From Plasmodium coatneyi (Eukaryota; Apicomplexa; Aconoidasida; Haemosporida; Plasmodiidae): a DNA stretch of 64,000 nt. The stretch lies in the NCBI RefSeq assembly GCF_001680005.1, contig NC_033567.1:3410001-3474000 (forward strand), given 5' to 3'. Below, one piece after another: positions 41,935 through 51,420 of this stretch (position 1 is the stretch's first letter; each line of letters opens with the position of its first letter). Made by a program: the position numbers and the translations under genes. The notes under the pieces are model-generated. The model searched no databases, was not told where the DNA came from, and saw only the letters and a list, made by a program, of their open reading frames with translations.

Positions 41935-44071
41935 ATGACATGGGTAAGTGTACTATAGACTGTTTACAGTTCACAATGGATATATAGATGCAGTATACGT
42001 AATTCCACATGTATAATATTAGAAGGTGGAAGTATAGGAATACATATATATATGTAATTGTTTAATTATACCTGCAGGATGAAGCACCTGTTCTATATTC
42101 AGAATGGATCTATGATATGTTGAAGAATGGGTACGGCTCCATACACTGTCATCAATGTATCCAGGACTTGGGGGAGAAGTTAAATACCTACACTGGAGTT
42201 CAGACTAAGATTCATGAAATTGTGGGTGCCTGGGAATTTGTATCCAAAGTAGAAGCAGGGGACCCAGGTGATAGCACTATTTGTTCTTGGTTCTGTTATT
42301 GGTTAGGAGATTTAATACAGAAAAATGAAAAAAATGCAGAATTTTCAACTGTCCTGAGTGCAGTGTGCGTTGCACTGAAAGGACTTTCCATCGTTACCAA
42401 TTGTAACCCCTTAGACCATCATAATACGTGGGACAAATTCAAACAGTATAAGGGAGAATTCGAATTAAACCAGGACTATAATCCAAATAATGCTCAACTA
42501 CAAAAGTATTATAAATCATGTGATAGTACATATCATGGAATGCGGAAAGCATTTCCCTCAAATTTTGCTGATGTGAAGGAAAAATGTGGAAGCAATTGGG
42601 AAAATCCTACTGAATCATATTGTACGAAATTTAAGGAGCAATATACACAGTACTGTAGGAAAGTACCGTCAGAATTAACATGCACCATTCCCAAGAAACC
42701 TTCTGCTGGGGACGATTTCGACTTTAGGGATGCTAAAGTGGACCTGGAACATATGCTTTCGGTTATTTCTTCATTCCACATATAATAAATACATGAGTAC
42801 ATGTAATACTTTACTCATCATCATATAATGGAAATATAGGGACACACTCATTTTCATAACATCAATTTCTGTATTTATATTTCTGTAGGACTCAATATTA
42901 AACACTCTACCTTCCACAATAGCATACAATAAATTTAACACTGCCAAGGAAACTTGTACGGGTGATGAAAGTTTACCTGAAGAAATAGGGAGCTTACTGA
43001 ATGCAGATGAAGGTGCTAAGCGTTATATTCCTAGGCTTAGGAATGTTTGGTGTTACGCACAAAAAGGAGGAGAGGAGGGCGAATTGTCTGATAATGAGCG
43101 CTGTGGTTTCCTATATTATTGGATAGGGTACATGTTCGATGACATTATCAACGATGATGAATCATTTTGGAGTTTCATGGATAAGGTATTAGGAAATTTG
43201 AAAACATTGTCTAATGGAGGTGAATGTAAAATTGTGCGCAGTCCCTTCAGCAGACATAATTTCTATTATGAGAGGAGGGTTTACGATTATTATATTGACC
43301 ACACAAGTATAGGAACAAAGTTAGGGGAGACTGATGAATCCTCCTGCAGTGAAACATTGAAGCAATACCTGAGTGACGCTGCACAGGCATATTACCAGGT
43401 GAATAGGGAATGTAAGAATGGGGCCGCAACATCTGCATACTGTACCAAATTTAAAGGGGAGTATAAAAATCTTATTCGAAAGGAACTCCTTAAATCAAAA
43501 TGTAAACCGGCGCAGATACAGGGATTTTTACATGATGCAGAGGATCCAGTATCTGCAGCCGCTCCTATCGTATCGTCTGTACTCGGCGTATTGGGACTAC
43601 CAACAATCGTTTTTTTTTTATATAAGGTATACAATTACCATTATAAACTACCATTTATATATAGACCATAATATATACCCACCATAGCATCGTATATGTA
43701 TGTACATATTCCTATGCCCTTAGACCCCCTCCTTCCACTCCTTTTTTTTTATTTAGTATAACCTTTTACCTTCTTGGTTCAGCAACAAATTTGGAAGCAA
43801 CACTAGCAGAAAAAGAAGAACAGCACCTGAGCGCAACTTTGACGAATTGACAGCGGACACCTCCACAATAGACGGTTCAGCAGCATTCGATTCAACGGAC
43901 ACTTCTACACATTATTCCACAGATGGTTCTACTATATATGGTGGACAACCCAGAAGAGGAACAAGAACAGGAACAAGTAATAATAGAAGGCAGCCACAAC
44001 AAAAGCAAAGACAACAACAGAGACAAAAGGGACAAAGACAACAAAGAAATATTGGTTACCAGAACATGTAA
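41935..44071 (+). CDS. kir: KIR variant antigen 4c, two Cys-rich domains with CD99 N-terminal-like segment
   Basis: Four exons: 41935-41943 (M-T-W, donor GTAAGT), 42078-42761 or 42737 (domain A), 42889-43626 (domain B and membrane segment), 43757-44071 (tail). Predicted about 581 aa. Domain A is divergent: no L-P-S start, hallmark C-S-W-F-C-Y-W-L-G-D. It ends with IPKKPSAGDDFDFRDAKVDL (42,687-42,746), which matches the proximal CD99 ectodomain. The donor after it is either GTGGAC at 42738 or GTTATT at 42762, so the last eight residues are unsure. Domain B: L-P-S-T-I-A-Y, C-G-F-L-Y-Y-W-I-G. The membrane segment ends F-F-L-Y-K. The tail starts Y-N-L-L-P-S-W, has Gln/Arg runs and ends N-I-G-Y-Q-N-M. 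Confidence 0.87.
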
Positions 44072-44990
44072 CGTGAGAATGTAACACCGTCGTTTGGAAC
44101 ATCTGACAGGGAAGAGGGAATGTAATGTGACCCCACCGTAGTGTGCATAAAGAACCACGGACAGTTTATACAATATAAGAAACAAAATGACATTTTCCTT
44201 TTTTCTACCTTAATTTTCTTTAATTATTCTTTTTTTTTTCGCAACATCAATTTTATTGGCGGTTTTCTTTTTTTTTTTTTTCCTTCAATGGAATTATTCC
44301 ATCGTGAAGTGTAATATGGGACATCCATTTTGTAGCTCTCGCACACAAGTACACATTTTCTTCCATTTGCAAAAAAGCGTCGCGAAAAGAGGAAAAAATC
44401 TGTCAAAAATTATACCATACCTTATAATGGAAAAAAGCACAATTTTTCTTTGGCGCCGAAACGCGGGAAAAGGACAAAGGGCAGCACGCTGCACGTGCTC
44501 TTTTTCTTCCTTTCCTTTCTCCTTTTCCAGGTGTGTATCTTAAGAAATCTACCTATGTATCACAATGTGTTCATCATTTTGTCACCGAAAAAAAAGGAGA
44601 CGCAAAATTGGCAGAATCCGTGTGCATGTGGGTGGGTGGGGTACACTACCAACTGCAAAATGAATAATTCCTGAACAGGAAGGGCGGAATCTTCCATTGG
44701 TGTTTTCCCCAGAGTATGTATGCGTCCATTTCAAGGGAACATCTTTCAGGCAACATTACCATCTAACCATAAATGTTTGTCCAGTGTAAATGCCAAATTG
44801 TGTTTTTTCCCTTTTTTATGGGCATAATTGAAAGTATACTTGTTTATCTTGAAAGGTGCCGCGCGCAAAGGTGTTGTCAATCTGGAAAGAAGTACCCCAA
44901 AGGGGCAAACAGTTGACAAAAAAAAAAAAAATTAATATTAGAGGAAAAAAAAAAGAAAGATGAAAAAAAAAAAGAAGGAAAGGAAAAAAA

Positions 44991-45022
<32 letters not shown>

Positions 45023-45541
45023 AAAATTAAACGTGAATGAATCAGTGCGGGGGGTTGTGTAGCATTTCACATTTTAGGATGTGTGCGTGTAGGATTTCGC
45101 ATTTTAGGGGTGTGTGTGTGTGTGTAAGATTTAGCATTTTAGGGTGTGTATATGTAGGATTTCGCATTTTAGGGTGTGTATATGTAGGATTTCACATTTT
45201 AGGGTGTATGTGTGTAGGATTTCACACTTAATGTATAAGGTTTCACACTAAGGGGTGTGTAGGATTTCGCATTTTAGGGTTCCCGGTTTAAGGGTATAAG
45301 AACAACAATGTAGCCTGGTGTTCAGCGGTTTCAAGGTGTAAGGACAACAATGTGGCCTGGTATTTAGTAGTTAAGGGAGTGTTATGCATCTAAAGTGTGC
45401 ATACAAAAAAAAATGAAAAGAAAAAAAAAAAAAAAACAGATACATAAGCCTATACACACCTGCACGAGCGCAATCGCTTATGCACACATGCGGGTAAGGT
45501 ATACCATATGAGTATTGGCTCCGCGCACGGGAGAGTGCACA

Positions 45542-45572
<31 letters not shown>

Positions 45573-45939
45573 CAAGGTGCGAATTGAATTGCGGCACGTT
45601 TCTCGCAAGAGAAAAGTGGGGATGTGACATGACTAAACACGTGAATTATCTCGGTTGTTCCATAAACGATTCGAACATTTGCTAGGTGTGCTTTTTTTTC
45701 TTCTATTTTATTGTTTTCATATATTTCTCTTCGCATTTTGCGTCAAAATGTTTGTGACCTTCCGAGGTCATGCTTTAAAAACGGTATTCGGGAGTGTCCG
45801 CACGCACGCAGTAGAGCAATCGAGTGGATATACATACCTACACACATACGAACATACTTACGTGCATACATACGTGGGTACATTGGTACAACGCGCACAG
45901 AGAGACCCCTGCACAGATATACTGACCGCGGTGCCCACA
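44072..45939. other. Transition zone between the KIR array and the core genes
   Basis: No gene. It holds a long A-rich tract (44,918-45,027), a telomere-like minisatellite (45,055-45,285), a ~50-bp duplicated unit with AACAACAATGT and GCCTGGT (45,299-45,372), a second poly-A (45,420-45,437), a T-tract (45,544-45,572) and ACATACGTGCATACATACG runs just 5' of the RFC gene. It includes the presumed promoter of RFC4. Confidence 0.6.
45055..45285. repeat. TGTGTAGGATTTCGCATTTTAGGG minisatellite
   Basis: Seven or so imperfect copies of a ~28-32 bp unit with the core TGTAGGATTTCGCATTTTAGGG. Each copy contains TTTTAGGGTGTG, so the unit may derive from a telomere-like unit. It stands exactly between the KIR array and the first core gene. 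Confidence 0.85.
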
Positions 45940-47260
45940 ATGGAGGAAGACTCCTTTAAGAACAGATTGCTGAAGCGCAACATCGACATATGGATAGAGA
46001 AGTACCGCCCGTAAAACCTAGACGATGTAGTGGGAAACCCGTTTGTCATAAACACGCTCAAGAGCATCATCGTGTCGGGAAATATGCCCAACTTGCTCCT
46101 AGCTGTAAGTGCTCTGCTGAAGGTGTCACCAGTTCTTTAAAGAGCAATATAAGGCTCCCCCTCTGATTGCACAATACGGTTCCGAAAACTGCTCGCCCAT
46201 GTTGATTTTTTTTTTTTCTCTGCACAAAAGATTAATTGTAAAATGGGCACATAGAGTTGGTAGTGTATTTTTGTGCTGTCAATTGGCGGCATATTTGTGT
46301 CTGAAGATTGGGAGCCCCTTGACAACCTCATTATGCCACCCATGTGGAGCCTTTTTGTGGAAATCATCAACCCATTCTTTTTTTTATCTGTGCATTGTGT
46401 GTTCACCTTCGTAGGGGGCTCCGGGAACTGGAAAAACGACTAGCATCCTCTGCTTGGCCAGCGAAATGTTAGGCTCCCAGGCGAAGAAAGCCGTCCTGGA
46501 ATTGAACGCCTCAGATGACAGAGGAATTAACGTAATCAGAGACAGAATAAAAAGTTTCGCAAAGGAAATAATAAGTCTCCCTCCAGGAAAACACAAAATT
46601 ATTATACTAGACGAAGTGGACTCCATGACCACAGCGGCACAACAGTCATTAAGAAGAATCATGGAGCTGTACTCGGACATCACAAGATTTGCTTTAGCTT
46701 GTAATCAGTCTGAAAAAATAATTGATGCGCTTCAAAGCAGATGTGCCATTATACGGTACTTAAAATTATCTGATGATCAAGTTTTAAAGCGAATTGTAAA
46801 AATATGCCAAATGGAAAACATAAAGTACACAGACGATGGGTTGGAAACCCTCACCTTTATAGCAGACGGGGACTTAAGAAAGGCAGTCAATTGTCTGCAG
46901 TCCACTTATGCTGGGTTAGAAGTTATAAACAAAGAAAATGTGCTAAATATCTGTGACATTCCTTCTCCTGAAAGAATTGAAAGTTTACTAAAATTTTGCG
47001 TAAACAGTGAGTGGAAAAAGGCACATGACATTGCATATGACATGATAAGGGAAGGACACACCCCTTTCGACGTTGCCCTAACGTCTTCAAATGTGTTGAG
47101 GAGGTACGACTTAGGCTCCGAAGCTGTGCAAATGGAGTTCTTAAAAATTGGTGCCATGGCTTGTAACACCATGGCCAGTGGTTTGGCCAGCGTTATCCAG
47201 CTGGATAGGTTGCTCGCCGATTGGTGCATAGCAGCCAAAGCCTTCCGCACCAAGTGCTAG
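45940..47260 (+). CDS. RFC4: Replication factor C small subunit (RFC4 type) with in-frame stop at codon 25
   Basis: Clamp-loader subunit: the RFC complex loads PCNA on DNA in the nucleus, using ATP. Two exons: 45940-46104 and 46415-47260, phase 0 intron (GTAAGT...GTAG), 336 codons in all. Seen: RFC box E-K-Y-R-P (20-24), Walker A G-A-P-G-T-G-K-T (56-63), Walker B with D-E-V-D (121-124), sensor 1 A-C-N-Q-S, S-R-C motif (163-165), sensor 2 G-D-L-R-K-A. Similarity to yeast Rfc4/human RFC2 (V-G-N after box II, N-M-P-N) decides the subunit. Codon 25 is TAA (46012-46014), directly after E-K-Y-R-P, where the family has any non-stop residue. The reading frame on both sides is intact and conserved. 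Either a base error or a truly broken copy; for an essential gene an error is more likely. Confidence 0.9.
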
Positions 47261-47355
47261 TTAGTGAAAAAAAAAGGAAAAGGGACGAATTTTTACGCAT
47301 TAATCATACACGTTTGCGGTGCTCACGTTCTGTAAAAATGATGAAGAGGCGACAG
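47261..47355. terminator. Shared 3' region of convergent RFC4 and NOC3
   Basis: Only 95 bp separate the stop codons of the two convergent genes, so their 3' UTRs must overlap. A short AAAAAAAAAGG run lies at 47,266-47,279. No individual poly-A site can be named. Confidence 0.4.
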
Positions 47356-50229
47356 TCAACCTGCCTTGTTGCCGCTCTTCCCATCGTTGCGCTTCTTCTT
47401 CCCCTTTTGAATGCTCCTTCGATTTACCTTACCGTGTTGTTTGATGACCTCTCCCGTGGTGCTTCCCCCCACGTGACTGTTGTTGGGGTGGACACTTTCA
47501 TCGGGTGAATCTCCCCCCCTATCGCAGTCCTTTCCAAAATATCTGATCAAATCCTCGTAGGGGGAAAAAACAATTTGGAGAAAGTCCATCGCGGTGAGCA
47601 TATGTGAGGGGACGTGGTTAACGGATAGGTTCGCACTTGTACCGGTGAATTTCAGGGGGGTCTTCTCAAGGGCAGGTTTCCCAAAAGATGCCTTCTTAAA
47701 ACCCATACTAGTCACATCACGGGGGGGACAAAGCAACTTTTTAAAGCCACCTTGGTTAGATTCACTATCCCATTCACCGGGGGTGTACTTCATAAATGTG
47801 TCCGCATCTACAATTCTGGGTTCACTCAAGGAGAGGTTAAAGTGGATTACTTTATTGGGGTCCTTCTTCCGCACGTGCTGACTTGTGTAGCTACTCAAAA
47901 GGGCGTTCTTCCTACTCTCGTCAGAGTCATACAAAGAAATTTCCAACGCGTCGGAGGATAAGTCCTCAGCAAAACAGGAATGAAACAGAACGTTGGAAAA
48001 AGAAATGGACAAATTATCATTCATGGAGGAGATAACAATTCCGTCCTCATCTACAATAGATCTGACTAGGGGGTATTTTTCCAAAATTTTCTGGACAACA
48101 CGTAGAATACAAAAAGAAATTATGTAGTCTGAGTGCATAGCAATGTTGTACAACTGGAAGATGATTCGGGCTAGTAGCTGATTGTTGTTAGATTTGAAAG
48201 TGTTGTAGGTACTTGTGAAGCTCTTCGTCTTTAGGAGCAACTCAATGCAGTAGAGCAGCTCTGCGCAAAAGTTGTATTTCTCACTTGTGTGTTTGGACCC
48301 CATTTGTACTTCCCCTGATTCGTTACCTACTACAGGGTTACTCCGTTTCGCGTTCTCCATGTTTTTACCGTTCTGTCTTCCCCTTGTGAGGGGATCACTC
48401 TGGCTGCACTTTCCAAAGTCGGCAAAACTGTTGTACACAAAATTCTGATGCTCGAAGAGGAAGTGCACCGATCCCAGGTGGAAATAGGGCAGGGATACAT
48501 CCAGGAGGGATAGGAGGGTATTCGCCACCCAGGAGCAGTCAATGTAGAAACTGTCGTCCGTTACTTTGTTTATCATTTCGAGAAAAATGCGCGCTGAGGT
48601 GAGTCTCAGGGGGGGCGGTACCGCATCACCAGCTCCGTCAACGCTGTCAACACTTCCTACATTGGCAACACCGCTAATGCTTGCTTCCCCCCCCATGGCC
48701 AGCGCCTTCACCTCTGCAAAGACGTCATCCATTAGGAGCTTATTCACGTAAAGGGCATAATGGGCTATTCCCTGCAGGGCGTTCTTCACAAAAGCGACGG
48801 AGTGCTTCTTATAACCCCTTAACACGCATAAATAAACTAAAAACAGCTGGTCCAGTATCCTTTCGGTGTTTTTTTCAATAATTTTTAACTCCCCACAGAC
48901 GTTAGTCTTCGTCCTAATTGTATCATCCTTCCCTTTTCCCAATCCACCATCCGTTACGTCTTCAGCAGAAAATAACTTTGCGTTGATCTTCTTCTCAGTA
49001 ATGCTAATCTGAGAGAAAATTTTTAATAAGTTGGGACTCACATTTTGTTCCCTATTAAAAAGGGAGTTGGTAAAATAATCCACTAACGTTATGGTAAAGG
49101 ATAAGTTGGAGTCATTGTCGATAATTTCTTTAAGACTGTTGAGGCACTTCATACAGAGGAGGTGTACATTCGTCTTTCCTTTTTTGGTGAGTGCTCCTCT
49201 CTTCGCCACGATGGCGTTGTATTTCTTCTTCGAGTAGGTGTGTATATTTGCATACAACGTGAGGTACTCAAAAAGTCCTTCACTTCTGGAGAGGTGCAAA
49301 TTGACGGTAACTATTTCGCATAACAGATTCACAAACAGAGTTACATTGTGACGGATGTTTTCTTTTAACATAGTGCAGAATTGCTTGAAGTAGTGAACTA
49401 TCTTCTGCTCTATGTTGTTTACATTTATCATTATCTTGGAAAGGCTCTTCAGGGCGCCTCCCCCTGCTTTGGTGTTTACACGCTGGTCTGTCTCGCCTAT
49501 TGAAGAGGTAGGTTCCCCCTTTCCTGGGGTGGAATTTTTTTTCCCCCCTGGGATGTTTTCACTGCCGATAATTTTGTATGACGGTGTTATGCACTTGAGC
49601 ACCGTACAGATGGATATACAGGTCAATGCGTTGGTCATTTGGTAGTACCTGATTTTCCTCTCCAATTCGTCGGTAAACGGTTTGCTGTCCGGGTTTGCGG
49701 CGGTGCCATTTCCGATGGTAGCCCTTTTCTGGAGCTCCCTCCCTTTGGTTATGCTTTCCCGACAGATGAAGAAGAGACAGTCGAACTTCTCAATGTGCAT
49801 GTCCTGGTTCCCAATGATGCTGTTCGAAATGGCTGCCACTTCATTTCTAATATCATGGCAGTGTTTCATCTTATTCTCAATTTTGGTAATTTCTTCCACC
49901 AGCGGACTTTTACTTTTTTTTTTCCTGTTCTTTATTTTTTCTAGCATTTTCTTCAGCTTCAGTTGTCCCTTTTCGAGCTTCCTACTCTTCTTTCTATTCT
50001 GTTCTTCGCTCTGGCTACCACTTCGCCGTCCTCCTCCAACCCCATTATAATTATCATCATCGTCGTCATCGTCATAACTGATTATTCCATTTCTCTTAAC
50101 TCTTGGTAGGTTGAAACTTTTCCTCTTAATTTTGTTGCTGATTTCTCTGTTGAATGTCCTTGCCTCATACTGCTCGATGTCCTTGTGTTTTTTTTTTTTC
50201 TGCGTCTCCGCGTTAGCCTTCTTCGCCAT
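47356..50229 (-). CDS. NOC3: Nucleolar complex protein 3 (NOC3) homologue
   Basis: Single-exon gene, 957 aa from the ATG at 50229; an in-frame ATG 30 bp upstream (50259) is possible but less likely, as M-A-K-K-A is a typical start for this Lys-rich N terminus. Noc3 works in the nucleolus in 60S pre-ribosome assembly and transport, and in yeast also in replication licensing. Seen: basic coiled N-terminal part with a poly-Asp tract (about residues 50-60), then R-N-E-V-A-A-I-S-N-S-I-I and F-F-I-C-R-E...L-K-C-I-T-P-S-Y-K-I, the conserved NOC3 signature; a long helical body; C terminus basic. Insertions of low complexity (G-E-A-S-I-S-G-V-A-N-V-G) are usual for Plasmodium. Convergent with RFC4. Confidence 0.82.
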   Translation of the reverse strand: MAKKANAETQKKKKHKDIEQYEARTFNREISNKIKRKSFNLPRVKRNGIISYDDDDDDDNYNGVGGGRRSGSQSEEQNRKKSRKLEKGQLKLKKMLEKIKNRKKKSKSPLVEEITKIENKMKHCHDIRNEVAAISNSIIGNQDMHIEKFDCLFFICRESITKGRELQKRATIGNGTAANPDSKPFTDELERKIRYYQMTNALTCISICTVLKCITPSYKIIGSENIPGGKKNSTPGKGEPTSSIGETDQRVNTKAGGGALKSLSKIMINVNNIEQKIVHYFKQFCTMLKENIRHNVTLFVNLLCEIVTVNLHLSRSEGLFEYLTLYANIHTYSKKKYNAIVAKRGALTKKGKTNVHLLCMKCLNSLKEIIDNDSNLSFTITLVDYFTNSLFNREQNVSPNLLKIFSQISITEKKINAKLFSAEDVTDGGLGKGKDDTIRTKTNVCGELKIIEKNTERILDQLFLVYLCVLRGYKKHSVAFVKNALQGIAHYALYVNKLLMDDVFAEVKALAMGGEASISGVANVGSVDSVDGAGDAVPPPLRLTSARIFLEMINKVTDDSFYIDCSWVANTLLSLLDVSLPYFHLGSVHFLFEHQNFVYNSFADFGKCSQSDPLTRGRQNGKNMENAKRSNPVVGNESGEVQMGSKHTSEKYNFCAELLYCIELLLKTKSFTSTYNTFKSNNNQLLARIIFQLYNIAMHSDYIISFCILRVVQKILEKYPLVRSIVDEDGIVISSMNDNLSISFSNVLFHSCFAEDLSSDALEISLYDSDESRKNALLSSYTSQHVRKKDPNKVIHFNLSLSEPRIVDADTFMKYTPGEWDSESNQGGFKKLLCPPRDVTSMGFKKASFGKPALEKTPLKFTGTSANLSVNHVPSHMLTAMDFLQIVFSPYEDLIRYFGKDCDRGGDSPDESVHPNNSHVGGSTTGEVIKQHGKVNRRSIQKGKKKRNDGKSGNKAG

Positions 50230-50259
50230 TCTGCTCGTCCTTCCCCAATATGAATGCAA

Positions 50260-51420
50260 TGTCCGTATGGATCAGGCACGAAGTTGCGCCTTCGCAGAGA
50301 TGTAAGGAGTCGTATATTTATGGAGAAAATGAATCCTTCGAAGCTTCCCCTTTTGGGGGTTGCCTTCAACCTTGCTGTTGTTTTACCACTTGGGGTGGTG
50401 GTAGTGGGGTCCACTTTCAAGACGACTTAACTCCCATGTAAAAAAATTGTGGTTGCTGTGGTTGTCATTTGCATGATTCTCGCGCAATGGCAAAAGAAAA
50501 AAAAATTGCTGATTTGTTTCTATATTTTAATCGCTTTTTTCTCCCTCATTTACACGTCATTGCGCGCTTTATGCGCAGTGTCGCATGGAGGAAAAGGCGC
50601 TCAAAAGGATATTCACCAACTTTGCATTTTCATTCTCTGGAAAACGTATATTTTTTTTTTTTTTTTTTTTTATTTCCATTTGTTTTAGAAAAAAGCACTT
50701 CTCGGTATGCGGGCCTCACCACGCTGTAAATTCTGCAGCACCGCGGGGAAAAAAAAATGCTTACGGGTTCACGCGCATATGGATGACATAAGGTTAAATA
50801 TATATTTTTTTTCTTTTTATGAGTACATTTTAGTTAGGCCCTTCTCTCTTTGGCAAAGCTTAACGTTCCATTTTTCCAACCCGTCCTCCCACCATTCGCA
50901 TGTATACCATGCCGCAAAAGAAAAAAAAAAAAAGGCAACCATTGACCCTGCCAAACGCAGGGATTATTTTCCCCTCCCGCTTCCGTTACAACCGTTGTTG
51001 TGTCAGCGCAAGTGACAAACTCCACATGCGTAGGAAATTATTATGTACCTTTGCAAATTTATAAAACTGCGTATAGGTTACCAGTTTTACTGGTACATAC
51101 TCTAAATGGAAGTTTCAAAAATGTTTTATTCTTCAAAAGGGGCATGCAAAAATCAAATGACGCAAAAAAAAAAAAAAGGGGTGGAGAAGTTGCACACACA
51201 AAAAGAAGGGGTTACGAGAGGGAAAAAAAAAAAGAAAAATTATCAAGCTGACAAAAACAAAAAAGGGAAAATAAACAAATTTTGCATATTGAGCATATGG
51301 TGGAAATACCATCATGGTGCTTCTTTTACGTATTCCCCCCTTCCGTGTACCACTCCCGATATGCCAAAATTGCAAACGAGGAAAGGGGCAAATAAATTGG
51401 TCTTCCTTGGGCGCCCCTCC
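50260..51420. other. Intergenic region between NOC3 and NIP7
   Basis: 5' region of NOC3 and 3' region of NIP7, both on the minus strand. Poly-T (50,650-50,671) and poly-A tracts (50,919-50,934, 51,164-51,178) make long false ORFs. No gene seen. Confidence 0.55.

Noticed and set aside
1..44071. SICAvar exons
   Set aside because: SICAvar and KIR genes are often intermixed in P. knowlesi, so I looked for the SICA Cys-repeat exons; all Cys-rich exons found have the KIR hallmark instead.
45655..45939. Upstream extension of the RFC4 reading frame
   Set aside because: It reads through ACATACG microsatellite sequence (Tyr/His/Thr runs) and has no similarity to RFC N termini; the ATG at 45940 gives the family's usual length.
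46011..46021. An 11-bp GTAAAACCTAG 'intron' that would remove the stop in RFC4
   Set aside because: Far too short to be spliced, and it would remove conserved residues; the TAA is a real in-frame stop in this sequence.
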